A stretch of DNA of 48,128 bases from Micavibrio_A sp035759665 (GCA_035759665.1 DASTUM010000128.1:1-48128), one strand, 5' to 3'; positions 16,427-25,458 are shown, numbered from the stretch's first letter. Translations and numbers: made by a program. Notes: generated by a model not told the origin, from the sequence alone.

Positions 16427-19400
16427 TTAATCATCCAGCATGACAAGCGAGGCATTCCCGCCCGCCGCCGTGGTATTGACGGACACGGTCTTCTCCACCG
16501 CGAAACGGTGCAGATAATGAGGTCCGCCCGCCTTCGGCCCCGTGCCGGAAAGCCCGTTGCCGCCGAAGGGCTGGACGCCCACCACCGCGCCGATGATGGG
16601 GCGGTTGATATAGATATTTCCGGCATTCACCTCGCGGATCGCCTTTTCCGCCGCCTCGTCGATGCGGGTGTGGTAGCCGAAGGTCAGTCCATAGCCGGTT
16701 TCGTTGATCGAGCGGATCACTTCCAGAAGCTGCTCGGGACGGTAGCGGACGATATGCAGGGCGGGGCCGAAAACCTCCCCTTTCAAATCCGTAATGTCGG
16801 GAATCTCATAGGCGATGGGCGCGAAAAAATGGCCGTTCTTGCGCAGTTCTTCCGAGAGCGGCGCTTCGGCCACGAATTTGCCGATCCCTTCCAGAAAGCT
16901 TTTGTGCCGTTGGAGATTGGCCAGCGCCTCTTCGTCGATCAGCGGGCCGACATCGGTTGCGTAGAATTGCGGGTTGCCGACCTTAAGCTCGGCCATCGCC
17001 CCCTGCAGCATTTTGATGACCTTGTCCGCAACGTTATGCTGCACGAACAAAACGCGGGCGGCAGAGCAACGTTGGCCAGCCGAGCCGAAGGCGGAGAGGA
17101 TCACATCGTCTACCACCTGTTCGGTCAGGGCCGAAGAATCGGCGATAATAGCGTTCTGCCCGCCTGTTTCGGCGATCAGCGGCACGATAGGCCCGTCCTT
17201 CGCCGCCAGCGCGCGGTTGATCGACGATGCGGCCTGCGTCGAGCCCGTAAAGGCAACGCCTGCCACATCCGGATGCTGCACTATCGTTTCGCCAACGAGG
17301 CCATCGCCTAGCAGGAGATGCAGCACGTCTTTGGGTACGCCCGCACGATGCATCAGTTTTACGGCGGCCTGCCCGATAAATGGCGTTTGTTCGGCGGGTT
17401 TGGCAATGACGGCGTTTCCAGCCATCAGCGCGGCGACGATCTGGCCCGTAAAAATAGCGAGTGGAAAATTCCATGGTGAAATACAGACGAACGCCCCGCG
17501 CCCCTGCAGCAAAATTTTATTGCTTTCCCCCGTGTAAGACCGCAGGTTTTGGCCCCTTTCATCGAAATCGCGCATACCCTGCGCAGCATAATAGCGGCAG
17601 AAATCGACCGCTTCACGCAGCTCCGCCACGGCATCGGGAAGCGTTTTACCGGCTTCGGACACGCATAAGGTAAGCAAAGTCGCCGCATTATCCTGATACA
17701 AATCGCCGATGCGGTTCAGGATCGCGGCGCGGCGCAAGGCCGGGATGGCGTTCCAGACGGGCTGGGCGCGTTTGGCCGCAGCAAAAGCCTTCTCGACCAG
17801 ATCGCCCCCCGCGCTGTAGGCGGTGCCAATCCGCTCCGTGGTATCCGCTGGATTGAGAATGTCGGCTTCTGTGCCGGATTTGTCCGAAACCCCGTTGACG
17901 ATAGAGGCCGCCGCCGTTTCCCTGTTCAAAAAGGCGGTTTCGAGCTGGATCAGCAGGCTTTGCAGGATTCCGGCATCATCAAGGTCTATCCCCATTGAAT
18001 TGTCGCGATCCCAGAAAATACGCCCCGGGAGGGGAATGGACGGGTGGGGGGCGCAACCGCGCTCCAGCGCCCGCTCGACGGGGTCCTGGGAAAGGCTTTC
18101 GGGATAAATGTTACTGTCGAACACCTTGTTTACGAAGGAGGAATTTGCCCCATTTTCCAAAAGGCGTCGCACCAGATATGGCAACAGATCGCGGTGGACG
18201 CCGACCGGGGCGTAAATTCGCACCGGCACCTTTTCTTCTTTTAAAACAATATCATAAAGACTATCGCCCATGCCGAAAAGGCGCTGGAATTCAAACCCGG
18301 TCATATCGCCCGCAGCAAGATCCAGCACGGCCTGCACTGTGTAGGCGTTGTGTGTGCCGAACATAGGGTAAATCACGTCCTTCGCCCGCAGCATTTTCTG
18401 GGCGCACGCAAGAAAGGCGATATCCGTATGGCCGCGCCGCGTAAAAACCGGATAATCGGTCAGCCCTTTTATCTGTGCCTTCTTGATTTCGGTATCCCAG
18501 TAGGCCCCTTTGACGAGGCGTATCCGCAAGCGTTTTTTGTGCGCCCGCGCCAGCTCTATCAAATTGTCGATGAGCGGCGCGGCCCGCTTGCCGTAAGCCT
18601 GCACGGCAAGGCCGAATCCTTCCCACCCGGTCAGCGTGATGTCCCCTATCACGGCTTCGATGATCTTGAGCGAAGTTTCGAGCCTGTCCACCTCCTCCGC
18701 GTCCACCGTCAGGCAAATATTATAATTGGCGGCCTTTCGCGCCAGCGCGGTCAGCTTTGCCGTAAGGGCCGGGACGCACTCCGCCTCCTGCGCGAAGCAA
18801 TAACGCGGGTGCAGGGCCGAAAGCTTCACGGAGATGCCGGGATGAGCCAGATCGTTCTTGTTGCGATGGCCGCCTATGGATTCGATCGCATCCTCGTAGG
18901 CTTTGAAATAGAGCTCGGCGTCCTCGCGCGTGCGCGCGCCCTCGCCCAGCATATCGTAGGAAAAAAGATAGCCTTTTTCGGCGTGTAGGCTTGCAGCATT
19001 TTTTTGCGCCTCGGCGATAGTCTGCCCAAGGACGAACTGCCCGCCGAGGATTTTCATGCCTTCGCCTATGGCCTTGCGTATGACAGGTTCGCCCATCCGC
19101 GCAAGCGGCCCGTCGAGCGCGTTTTTCCCTACGGACAGGCCCAGCCCCGCCATGCGCAGAATCCAGTCTTCCCCGCCTTTTCCGGTTATCCATTTCGTGC
19201 GGGCGATTTTATCGCGGATAAGAGCGTTGGCGGTTTTGGCGTCGGGAATCCGCAGCAAAGCCTCGGCCAGGCACATCAGGGCAATGCCTTCCTGTGTCGA
19301 AAGACTGTAGGCTTGGAAAAAATTCTCGATACTGCCGGCCTTTCGCCTGGCGCCGCGCATTTTCCGGATCGTGTCCGCCGCCCGCGCCCCGATACGGGCG

Positions 19401-19492
19401 GAGCGGGCGGCATCCCAGTCCAAAGAGAGAATCAGTTCCCCAACGGCGTCCTTTTCCGGCATGGTGAGGTAGGGGGACAAATCGCGGGGCAT
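16427..19492 (-). CDS. putA: Bifunctional proline dehydrogenase / P5C dehydrogenase PutA
   Basis: This 1021-residue flavoenzyme oxidises proline to glutamate in two steps with channelled pyrroline-5-carboxylate. The PRODH barrel (about 130-460) shows RLVKGAYWD (325-333), FGTHNAYT and the RRLLENGANSSFVN substrate-binding helix (442-455). The P5C dehydrogenase domain (about 540-1010) has the catalytic Glu in AETGGQN (E775) and the nucleophile Cys in GQRCSAARV (C809). There is no N-terminal ribbon-helix-helix DNA-binding domain and no extra C-terminal domain, so it is a minimal PutA that should not repress its own gene. AAGGA lies 8 bases before the ATG. It is divergent from xseA with a 53-base gap. 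Confidence 0.95.
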   Translation of the reverse strand: MPRDLSPYLTMPEKDAVGELILSLDWDAARSARIGARAADTIRKMRGARRKAGSIENFFQAYSLSTQEGIALMCLAEALLRIPDAKTANALIRDKIARTKWITGKGGEDWILRMAGLGLSVGKNALDGPLARMGEPVIRKAIGEGMKILGGQFVLGQTIAEAQKNAASLHAEKGYLFSYDMLGEGARTREDAELYFKAYEDAIESIGGHRNKNDLAHPGISVKLSALHPRYCFAQEAECVPALTAKLTALARKAANYNICLTVDAEEVDRLETSLKIIEAVIGDITLTGWEGFGLAVQAYGKRAAPLIDNLIELARAHKKRLRIRLVKGAYWDTEIKKAQIKGLTDYPVFTRRGHTDIAFLACAQKMLRAKDVIYPMFGTHNAYTVQAVLDLAAGDMTGFEFQRLFGMGDSLYDIVLKEEKVPVRIYAPVGVHRDLLPYLVRRLLENGANSSFVNKVFDSNIYPESLSQDPVERALERGCAPHPSIPLPGRIFWDRDNSMGIDLDDAGILQSLLIQLETAFLNRETAAASIVNGVSDKSGTEADILNPADTTERIGTAYSAGGDLVEKAFAAAKRAQPVWNAIPALRRAAILNRIGDLYQDNAATLLTLCVSEAGKTLPDAVAELREAVDFCRYYAAQGMRDFDERGQNLRSYTGESNKILLQGRGAFVCISPWNFPLAIFTGQIVAALMAGNAVIAKPAEQTPFIGQAAVKLMHRAGVPKDVLHLLLGDGLVGETIVQHPDVAGVAFTGSTQAASSINRALAAKDGPIVPLIAETGGQNAIIADSSALTEQVVDDVILSAFGSAGQRCSAARVLFVQHNVADKVIKMLQGAMAELKVGNPQFYATDVGPLIDEEALANLQRHKSFLEGIGKFVAEAPLSEELRKNGHFFAPIAYEIPDITDLKGEVFGPALHIVRYRPEQLLEVIRSINETGYGLTFGYHTRIDEAAEKAIREVNAGNIYINRPIIGAVVGVQPFGGNGLSGTGPKAGGPHYLHRFAVEKTVSVNTTAAGGNASLVMLDD

Positions 19493-19545
19493 TCGAACCG
19501 ATCCTTGGTTGAGATTTCACCCCCTACTCTATACTATCGCACACC

Positions 19546-20895
19546 ATGACAGAAGACCTGTTCACCGCCGCCGCGCAAAGCGCAAAGCGCAGCAACGTTC
19601 CGGAAATGAGCGTGTCAGAGCTCGCTTTTTCCCTAAAGCGGACGCTGGAGGAAACTTATGGCCGCGTGCGCGTGCGCGGCGAACTCTCCGGCCTGAAGCG
19701 CGCATCGAGCGGGCATCTTTACGGCGACATCAAGGACGTCGATTCCTGTATCAATATCGTGTGCTGGAAAACGACCGTGGGCCGCTTGTCGGTGCGCCCC
19801 GAAGACGGGCTGGATGTCATCGTCACGGGCAAAGTCACGAGTTATCCGAAAAATTCCCGATATCAGCTCGTCGTAGAATCGATGGAACTGGCGGGCGAGG
19901 GCGCCCTTCTCAAAATGCTCGAGGAACGCCGCCGGAAACTGGCGGCGGAAGGATTGTTCGATGAGGCGCGCAAGAAACCCCTGCCCTTCCTGCCCGATGT
20001 GATCGGCGTCGTGACCTCACCGACCGGAGCCGTAATCCGCGACATCATCCACCGGATTTCTGAACGCTTCCCGCGCCACGTCCTCGTATGGCCCGTTGCT
20101 GTGCAGGGCGACGGATCAGCGCAGCAGATCGCTGCGGCCATCCGCGGATTCAACGCCATGAAAAACCGCCCCGATCTCCTGATCGTCGCGCGTGGCGGCG
20201 GAAGCCTCGAAGACCTGATGTGCTTCAACGACGAGGATGTCGTGCGAGCGGCAGCGGCCAGCGAAATCCCGCTGATTTCCGCCGTCGGCCACGAAACCGA
20301 CACGACGCTCATCGATTATGCCGCGGATTTGCGCGCGCCGACGCCGACGGGGGCGGCGGAACGGGCCGTGCCCGTGCGCCTCGACCTGATGGCCCAGGTA
20401 CTGGACGATCACGAGCGGCTTACTCGGGGGGTCGAACGGCTTTTGCGCGAAAATTCGAACCGCCTGGAAACCCTGCGCGCCAGGCTTGGGAGCCCGGAAC
20501 GGCTTCTCGACATCAGGACGCAGCATATCGACACGCTGACATCCAAATTGCTGCACGGTTTTGAAAAGCTGCTGGCGAAAAAGTCCCAGGTTCTGGCGCC
20601 CCTCGCGCCGCCGCATCCCCGCTCCCTGATCGCAGAAAAGTCGCGCCACGCCGCCATGCTGGGCGAAGCTTTGCAACGAGCCGGCGCGAACCTTCTCAGA
20701 GATCAGCAAAAACACCTGCTTCATGCTGCAAGAATGCTGGAAAGCCTCTCTTTTCAAAAAGTTCTCGATCGCGGCTTTGCCGTCGTCCGCTCCAAAGACG
20801 GACGTGTGCTCTCCGACGCCAGTGCCGCTGAATCGGAAGGCGTTTTCGATATACAATTCCGTGGCAATGCCACGCTTCCCGCTCGCAAAGGCTGA
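19546..20895 (+). CDS. xseA: Exodeoxyribonuclease VII large subunit
   Basis: This 449-residue subunit forms the catalytic part of exonuclease VII, which digests single-stranded DNA to short acid-soluble oligonucleotides. The N-terminal OB fold (LKRTLEETYGRVRVRGELSG...GHLYGDIKD, about 26-100) and catalytic region (RGGGSLEDLMCFND, DYAADLRAPTPTGAAE, near 205-270) are present, then a long helical region. The small subunit xseB is not in the window. A TATACT at 19530-19535 lies only 10 bases before the ATG, so the transcript may be nearly leaderless. The gene ends with TGA at 20893-20895, 41 bases before the next gene on the same strand. Confidence 0.95.
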   Translation: MTEDLFTAAAQSAKRSNVPEMSVSELAFSLKRTLEETYGRVRVRGELSGLKRASSGHLYGDIKDVDSCINIVCWKTTVGRLSVRPEDGLDVIVTGKVTSYPKNSRYQLVVESMELAGEGALLKMLEERRRKLAAEGLFDEARKKPLPFLPDVIGVVTSPTGAVIRDIIHRISERFPRHVLVWPVAVQGDGSAQQIAAAIRGFNAMKNRPDLLIVARGGGSLEDLMCFNDEDVVRAAAASEIPLISAVGHETDTTLIDYAADLRAPTPTGAAERAVPVRLDLMAQVLDDHERLTRGVERLLRENSNRLETLRARLGSPERLLDIRTQHIDTLTSKLLHGFEKLLAKKSQVLAPLAPPHPRSLIAEKSRHAAMLGEALQRAGANLLRDQQKHLLHAARMLESLSFQKVLDRGFAVVRSKDGRVLSDASAAESEGVFDIQFRGNATLPARKG

Positions 20896-20936
20896 TTGTG
20901 CTTGCCTTTTCGTGCTAGAATGGCGAAAGGTAGCCC

Positions 20937-21443
20937 ATGCGCGCGGATTTGAACGAATTGATGGACAAGCTCGGGGTCGGATACGTCCTCTCCCCTTACG
21001 AAACCTGCCCGTGGTCGGCATACGATCCGGAAAGCGGCGTCACCGCCAGCGCCGAGGTCCGCATGGACAACGAGGGCAAGGAGGTCGAGGCCGAACTGCA
21101 ATTCCTCCACGACAATCCCGAACCCGGCAAACCGCCGATGGAGCAGATGATCTGGATATTCGCCAAGCCTGTCGTGCAAGCGAAATGGTCGCCGCTCACG
21201 CTGCGGATCAAGGGGCAGGACGAGCCGTCCGATGTCTATGAGTGGGAAACCAAAGGCTGCAACCTGTTCAATGCCGCCGTGCAGGAAATCAAGATGGGCA
21301 ATGTGCCCGACATCGACGACCTGATCGAGCGCGAAATGGGTGGGGACGAACGTTTCCGCGATTCCCGCCGCGGCGGCGGCAGCAAGGCGCCCAAGATCAA
21401 GCCGCAGGCCCTGCTCGGCATGAAAAACGGCCGGGGCTTCTAG
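20937..21443 (+). CDS. Unrecognised 168-residue protein
   Basis: This 168-residue protein has no signal peptide, membrane segment or motif I can name. It is acidic in the first half and basic at the C-terminus (FRDSRRGGGSKAPKIKPQALLGMKNGRGF). Segments such as PWSAYDPESGVTASAEVRMD and the Trp-rich QMIWIFAKPVVQAKWSPLTL suggest a beta-rich fold. AAAGG lies 6 bases before the ATG at 20937. It follows xseA by 41 bases and converges on the TerD-like gene with overlapping stop codons (21440-21443). Good codon usage and the ribosome binding site support a real gene; its function is unknown. Confidence 0.7.
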   Translation: MRADLNELMDKLGVGYVLSPYETCPWSAYDPESGVTASAEVRMDNEGKEVEAELQFLHDNPEPGKPPMEQMIWIFAKPVVQAKWSPLTLRIKGQDEPSDVYEWETKGCNLFNAAVQEIKMGNVPDIDDLIEREMGGDERFRDSRRGGGSKAPKIKPQALLGMKNGRGF

Positions 21444-22102
21444 GATCTCATATTCTGCGTGACGACGATGCCGTAATCGGTTGCGGCCTTGGTCAGTCCG
21501 CCATAGATCGGCTCGCCCAGCGCCTTGAACATCCAGTCGGAGCCGACGCGCTCGATATAGCCGATATACAGCCCCGTTCCATTGCCCATTTCCTCGTCCA
21601 GTTCAAAGCGGAAGCTTTCTAGATTGGTTTCGTTGTTGAGGATGCGGAAATAGACGTTCTTGACCATCGTGAAATTATTCGAGTTCAGATCGAGATCATA
21701 AATCGAAAGAACGAAAGCGATCTTGATGATCTCGAACGGCAGGGCCATCAGGTCTATCACGATCTTTTCGTCGTCACCGTCGCCCGCGCCGGTGCGGGAA
21801 TCGCCCAGGTGCTTGACCGCGCCTTCCCGCGCCGTGAGATTGTTGTAAAAGATGAAATCCTCGTCCTGCCTCGTCTTGTCGTTCTTGTCGAGCAGGAAGA
21901 CGCTGGCGTCCATGTCAATCGGGTCGCCCTCGAAACGTTTCAGATCCCAACCCACGCCGAGCGTGACTTCGCGAATCCCCGGATCAAGGCGCGTGATGTT
22001 GATCTCCTCGCCCTTGCGCACGCGCACGAGCTGAGAGTCCGGCATTATAATGCTGGGATGTTCGTCTACGTAATCGTCATCGTCGTCGTGGTGGTCGCTC
22101 AT
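21440..22102 (-). CDS. TerD-family stress protein
   Basis: This 220-residue protein carries a TerD domain: VTLGVGWDLKRFEGDPIDMDASVFLLDKND and SRTGAGDGDDEKIVIDL, the Asp clusters that bind calcium in this family, then KIAFVLSIYDLDLNSNNFTMVKNVYFRILN and the C-terminal NGTGLYIGYIERVGSDWMFKALGEP. TerD-family proteins are linked to tellurite resistance, phage inhibition and stress, but the biochemical role is unknown. An acidic N-terminal stretch (SDHHDDDDDYVDE) is unusual. It lies 44 bases downstream of the TerA-like gene, the usual partner, with no TerB, TerC or TerZ in the window. Confidence 0.88.
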   Translation of the reverse strand: MSDHHDDDDDYVDEHPSIIMPDSQLVRVRKGEEINITRLDPGIREVTLGVGWDLKRFEGDPIDMDASVFLLDKNDKTRQDEDFIFYNNLTAREGAVKHLGDSRTGAGDGDDEKIVIDLMALPFEIIKIAFVLSIYDLDLNSNNFTMVKNVYFRILNNETNLESFRFELDEEMGNGTGLYIGYIERVGSDWMFKALGEPIYGGLTKAATDYGIVVTQNMRS

Positions 22103-22146
22103 TTTCTACCTCAAAGTTCGATTCTAACCCGCGCAGGGCGTTCCGA

Positions 22147-22896
22147 TCAATCTTTACTGCCGCCTTCCCATGCGAGACCGAAACCGAAGGCGCGGTCCAT
22201 TTCGGCATGGCCGGGGAAATATTCAAGATAGCTGGTCATTTTGATGCCGCCGCGCACGCTTTCGATGCCGGCCACGGCGCAGACGGACATTTCGTCACGG
22301 CGGGCATTCAGCGTCACCACCATCGGCTCTTCTCCCGGAACGCGCACCTGCACCTGCGGTTTGATGGAGGCCCAGTCGCGCGCGCCGTCATAAATATAGA
22401 CATAAATCAGAATTCGTTCGATCTCGTGCCAGTGCGCGCCGCTGACGAGGATGGTTTCATCCGGCCCCTCGCGGTCGCCGCGCTGCTCATCGCCTGTCAG
22501 AAAAATATACGGCTCCCGCTCCAGCGCACCGTGTATCTCGCCGAACGCCTGCATCCCTCCGCGCGACCCGTTGCGCAGTTCGTATAGGCAGCCGAGATCG
22601 ATGTCTACGCCCGCCTTTACCACGTTTTTTTTGAAAAACCGCTTGATGGGGTTGGCTTCACGGACAACGGGGATATTGTCCCATGCCACCCCGATATTGA
22701 AATCCGGCAGGCCGCCGGCGGGCGGATTGACGATGGCCACCTCTCCCGGTTTCGTTAGAAACGTTCCCGCCTGCCGGTCGTCATGCCGGCTGATATATCC
22801 GGCTGCGCCAAGGCCGCCGTAGCGCGATCTTTCAGCCCGGTCGCGGTTGGCCTCCAGAATGGAGCTTTGAGAATTTCGCGGAGGGTTGCCGGCCAT
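22147..22896 (-). CDS. TerA-like (tellurite-resistance family) protein
   Basis: This 249-residue protein shows VDIDLGCLYELRNGSRGGMQAFG...DDEQRGDREGPDETILVSGAHWHEIERILIYVYIYDGA, the pattern of TerA-type relatives of TerD, with Asp-rich putative metal sites. The first ~60 residues (ANRDRAERSRYGGLGAAGYISR) are basic and probably disordered. AAAGG lies 5 bases before the ATG at 22896. It is followed by the TerD-family gene, so the two form a probable minus-strand operon. It is divergent from ettA, with the promoters in the short gap at 22897-22979. Confidence in the TerA family is good; the physiological role is not known. Confidence 0.78.
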   Translation of the reverse strand: MAGNPPRNSQSSILEANRDRAERSRYGGLGAAGYISRHDDRQAGTFLTKPGEVAIVNPPAGGLPDFNIGVAWDNIPVVREANPIKRFFKKNVVKAGVDIDLGCLYELRNGSRGGMQAFGEIHGALEREPYIFLTGDEQRGDREGPDETILVSGAHWHEIERILIYVYIYDGARDWASIKPQVQVRVPGEEPMVVTLNARRDEMSVCAVAGIESVRGGIKMTSYLEYFPGHAEMDRAFGFGLAWEGGSKD

Positions 22897-22979
22897 GAAA
22901 ACCTTTCTTCGCTTTTGGCTTCTTCCATGCTAAATCACTTTTTCAGCAAAATCCAATGAGCAAAGGTAATTTACGCACT

Positions 22980-24656
22980 ATGGCCGCATACCAATATGTT
23001 TACGTGATGAAAGACCTGAAAAAGACCTTTTCGAATGGCAAGACAATTCTGAACGGGGTCACGCTCAGCTTCTTTCCCGGCGCGAAAATCGGCGTTCTCG
23101 GCCCCAACGGCGCGGGAAAATCGACGCTGCTCAAGATCATGGCCGGTGTGGACAAGGAGTTTCAGGGCGAAGCCTGGTCAGCCGAAGGCGCCAAGGTCGG
23201 CTACCTGCAGCAAGAACCCCAGCTCGACAATTCCAAGACCGTCGCGGAAAACGTGATGGAAGCGCTTAAGGATAAAAAGGCGAAGGTCGATCGCTACAAC
23301 GAAGTCGCGGGCCTGATGGCCGATCCGGATGCCGATTTTGACGCGCTGACTGAGGAGATGAGCCAGCTGCAGGACGAGATCGACGCCGAAAACCTTTGGG
23401 AACTTGACCGTACGGTGGAAATGGCGATGGACGCGCTGCGCTGCCCGCCCGCCGATTCTCCTGTGACGAATCTGTCTGGCGGTGAAAAGCGGCGCGTGGC
23501 CCTCGCCCGTCTGCTGCTGGAAAAACCAGACCTTCTGCTGCTCGACGAACCGACGAACCATCTCGACGCAGAATCCGTCGCCTGGCTGCAACGCCATCTG
23601 CTCGATTATAAAGGCACCGTCGTGATGGTCACGCACGACCGTTACTTCCTCGACAATGTCACGGGCTGGATTCTCGAAGTCGACCGTGGCCAGGGCATTC
23701 CCTACGAGGGCAACTATTCCGCGTATCTGGACAAGAAACGCAAGCGTCTCGAACAGGAAGCAAAGGACGAGGCGAACCTCGCCAAGACCGTCGCCCGCGA
23801 GCTGGAATGGATTCGCCAGACACCGGAAGGCCGCCGCAAAAAATCGAAAGCGCGCGTCGCCGCGTTCGACGAACTGGTCGCACAGTCCGAAAGCAACACC
23901 CAGCGCTCGACCCAGATCGTTATCCCCGCTCCAAGCGAGCGCCTCGGCCAGAACGTCATCGACGTCAAGGATGTCAAAAAAGGTTACGGCGAGAAGCTTC
24001 TGATCGAAGGCTTGTCGTTCAAGCTTCCACCCGGCGGCATCGTCGGCGTGATCGGCCCGAACGGCGCGGGCAAATCCACCCTTTTCCGCATGATTACGGG
24101 GCAGGAAAAACCGGATGAAGGCTCTTTCGCCGTCGCGGATTCTGTGCGCCTGGGCTATGTTGACCAAAGCCGCGATTCCCTCGACGACAACAAAACCGTG
24201 TGGGAAGAAATTTCCGACGGACTCGACATTCTCAAACTGGGCAAGATCGAGATGATGAGCCGCGCCTATGTGGCAAGCTTCAACTTCCGCGGTCCCGACC
24301 AGCAAAAGAAGATCGGCATGCTATCCGGCGGCGAACGCAACCGCGTCCACCTCGCCAAAATGCTCAAATCCGGAGCAAACGTTCTTCTCCTCGACGAACC
24401 TACCAACGATCTCGATACGGAAACGCTCGGCGCACTCGAAGAGGCACTGGAGAGATTTCCGGGTTGCGTCGTCGTGATTTCCCACGACCGTGCCTTCCTC
24501 GACCGCCTAGCGACGCATATGCTCGCTTTCGAAGGGGATTCCCATGTCGAATGGTTTGAGGGCAATTACGAGGATTACGAGAAGGATTACAAGCGCCGCT
24601 ACGGCGAAAACGCCTCTCCCCATCGCATCAAGTACAAACCGCTGCGCGCCGCTTAA
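22980..24656 (+). CDS. ettA: Energy-dependent translational throttle protein EttA (ABC-F)
   Basis: This 558-residue cytosolic ABC-F protein gates ribosome entry into elongation by binding the E site. It has two ABC cassettes: Walker A GPNGAGKS (41-48) and GPNGAGKS (359-366), signatures LSGGEKRR (165-172) and LSGGERNR (448-455), and Walker B/D-loop LLLDEPTNHLDAES and LLLDEPTNDLDTET. Between them the basic P-site tRNA-interaction linker (about 245-300) is rich in Lys/Arg/Glu. The start MAAYQYVYVMKDL is chosen because EttA homologues begin with MAxYxYxM; an in-frame ATG at 22956 adds eight residues. Its stop (24654-24656) overlaps the stop of the convergent pilin-like pseudogene. Confidence 0.95.
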   Translation: MAAYQYVYVMKDLKKTFSNGKTILNGVTLSFFPGAKIGVLGPNGAGKSTLLKIMAGVDKEFQGEAWSAEGAKVGYLQQEPQLDNSKTVAENVMEALKDKKAKVDRYNEVAGLMADPDADFDALTEEMSQLQDEIDAENLWELDRTVEMAMDALRCPPADSPVTNLSGGEKRRVALARLLLEKPDLLLLDEPTNHLDAESVAWLQRHLLDYKGTVVMVTHDRYFLDNVTGWILEVDRGQGIPYEGNYSAYLDKKRKRLEQEAKDEANLAKTVARELEWIRQTPEGRRKKSKARVAAFDELVAQSESNTQRSTQIVIPAPSERLGQNVIDVKDVKKGYGEKLLIEGLSFKLPPGGIVGVIGPNGAGKSTLFRMITGQEKPDEGSFAVADSVRLGYVDQSRDSLDDNKTVWEEISDGLDILKLGKIEMMSRAYVASFNFRGPDQQKKIGMLSGGERNRVHLAKMLKSGANVLLLDEPTNDLDTETLGALEEALERFPGCVVVISHDRAFLDRLATHMLAFEGDSHVEWFEGNYEDYEKDYKRRYGENASPHRIKYKPLRAA

Positions 24657-25168
24657 TATTGGTTGTAGCAGTAAGCGGCGTCGTTCGCCGGAAACAAAAG
24701 CCCCCAGCACCAGATTGGCGAGCGAGCTGTTTGGGCCGCCGCCGATATAGCCGACGCATTTGCCCAATGGAACATCCGGATCGTTCGACGTCGTAGCGTA
24801 TTGCGCATGGCAACAGCTCACGCCTGCCGCCTCGCAGGCTTTCTTGCAATCGCCAAGGCTCGTCTTCGTGAGGTTCGAACCAGTGCCGCCGGTGCAGCCG
24901 CTGAAAACAAAGGCTCCGCATTTAACCCTCTTCGTAGCCCCACCAATCTTGTCGTCGACATATTTTTTGGTGGCGGCGTCCTGGTCGTCCGTCGGATACC
25001 CGATGCGATCATATGATTTTCGGCGATGGTGCGCTTCGTTATCTGCGCCATGGCCCGCACCGGCCCTTTCATCAGGTTCATGCCGACCACGCTGATGGCG
25101 CCGACCATGGCGATAGAGGCGAAAAGAACGAAGAGAATGCTCTCCGTGAGGAGCGGGGATACAGGCAT
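24653..25168 (-). pseudogene. Cysteine-rich pilin-like protein gene with two compensating frameshifts
   Basis: From the ATG at 25168 the frame encodes a hydrophobic N-terminus (LLTESILFVLFASIAMVGAI, then KGPVRAMAQITKRTIAEN), as in pilins or small anchored proteins. Near 25011-25020 the coding signal moves to another frame, giving SYDRIGYPTDDQDAATKKYV plus a Cys-rich body (CGAFVFSGC, DCKKACEAAGVSCC, LGKCVGYIGGG). Near 24711-24745 it returns to the first frame and ends with WCWGLLFPANDAAYCYNQY and TAA at 24653-24655. The first shift looks like one missing A in a short A run; the second compensates, so a repaired gene would be ~171 residues with nine Cys. I cannot name the family. DAATKKYVDD-type segments also occur in phage tail proteins. 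It is divergent from the DotA operon, with a 290-base gap. Confidence 0.6.
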
Positions 25169-25316
25169 GGCTGGCTGACCGCAGTGAACAGGTAAGCACA
25201 ACTATAGGTTATAAAAAACCTACTTAACAGACCACATACCTTTATGTGTATCTTTAAATATCAATAATTTAAGTCATTTTAAGACCGTCGCCCGGCAAAG
25301 TCTCCGCCGGTAAAAG

Positions 25317-25345
25317 AAAGCGCCATCGCGGATATGGCGCTTTTC
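25317..25345 (+). terminator. Hairpin with T-run in the DotA operon leader
   Basis: AAGCGCCAT paired with ATGGCGCTT across a seven-base loop, followed by TTTTCC, has the form of an intrinsic terminator. No gene ends just upstream on the plus strand, so it may end a short untranslated RNA, or act as an attenuator if transcription starts upstream. It is partly T-rich on the other strand as well. Confidence 0.4.
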
Positions 25346-25425
25346 CGCGCTTTTGGCAGATCAAATTGGCAAAGGCGGGAAGCCGTATGATATTATTTAA
25401 GCACGATTAAATAGGATTTTTGGTC

Positions 25426-25431
25426 TATACT
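25426..25431 (+). promoter_or_regulatory. Possible -10 element of the DotA operon
   Basis: TATACT lies 27 bases before the ATG at 25459 in an AT-rich stretch. No good -35 box is seen 17 bases upstream (ACGATT), so this is weak and an activator may be needed. Confidence 0.3.
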
Positions 25432-25458
25432 GCCAGGGGATGGGCAGGCAGGGGATTG

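Noticed and set aside
23178..24305. 375-codon minus-strand open frame opposite ettA
   Set aside because: ettA's two ABC cassettes occupy the plus strand; the minus frame is a product of high-GC codon structure.
24653..25168. Tail-fibre gene of a prophage
   Set aside because: The DAATKKYVDD segment is tail-fibre-like, but no other phage genes lie nearby and the N-terminus is a hydrophobic anchor; a pilin-like secreted protein fits better.
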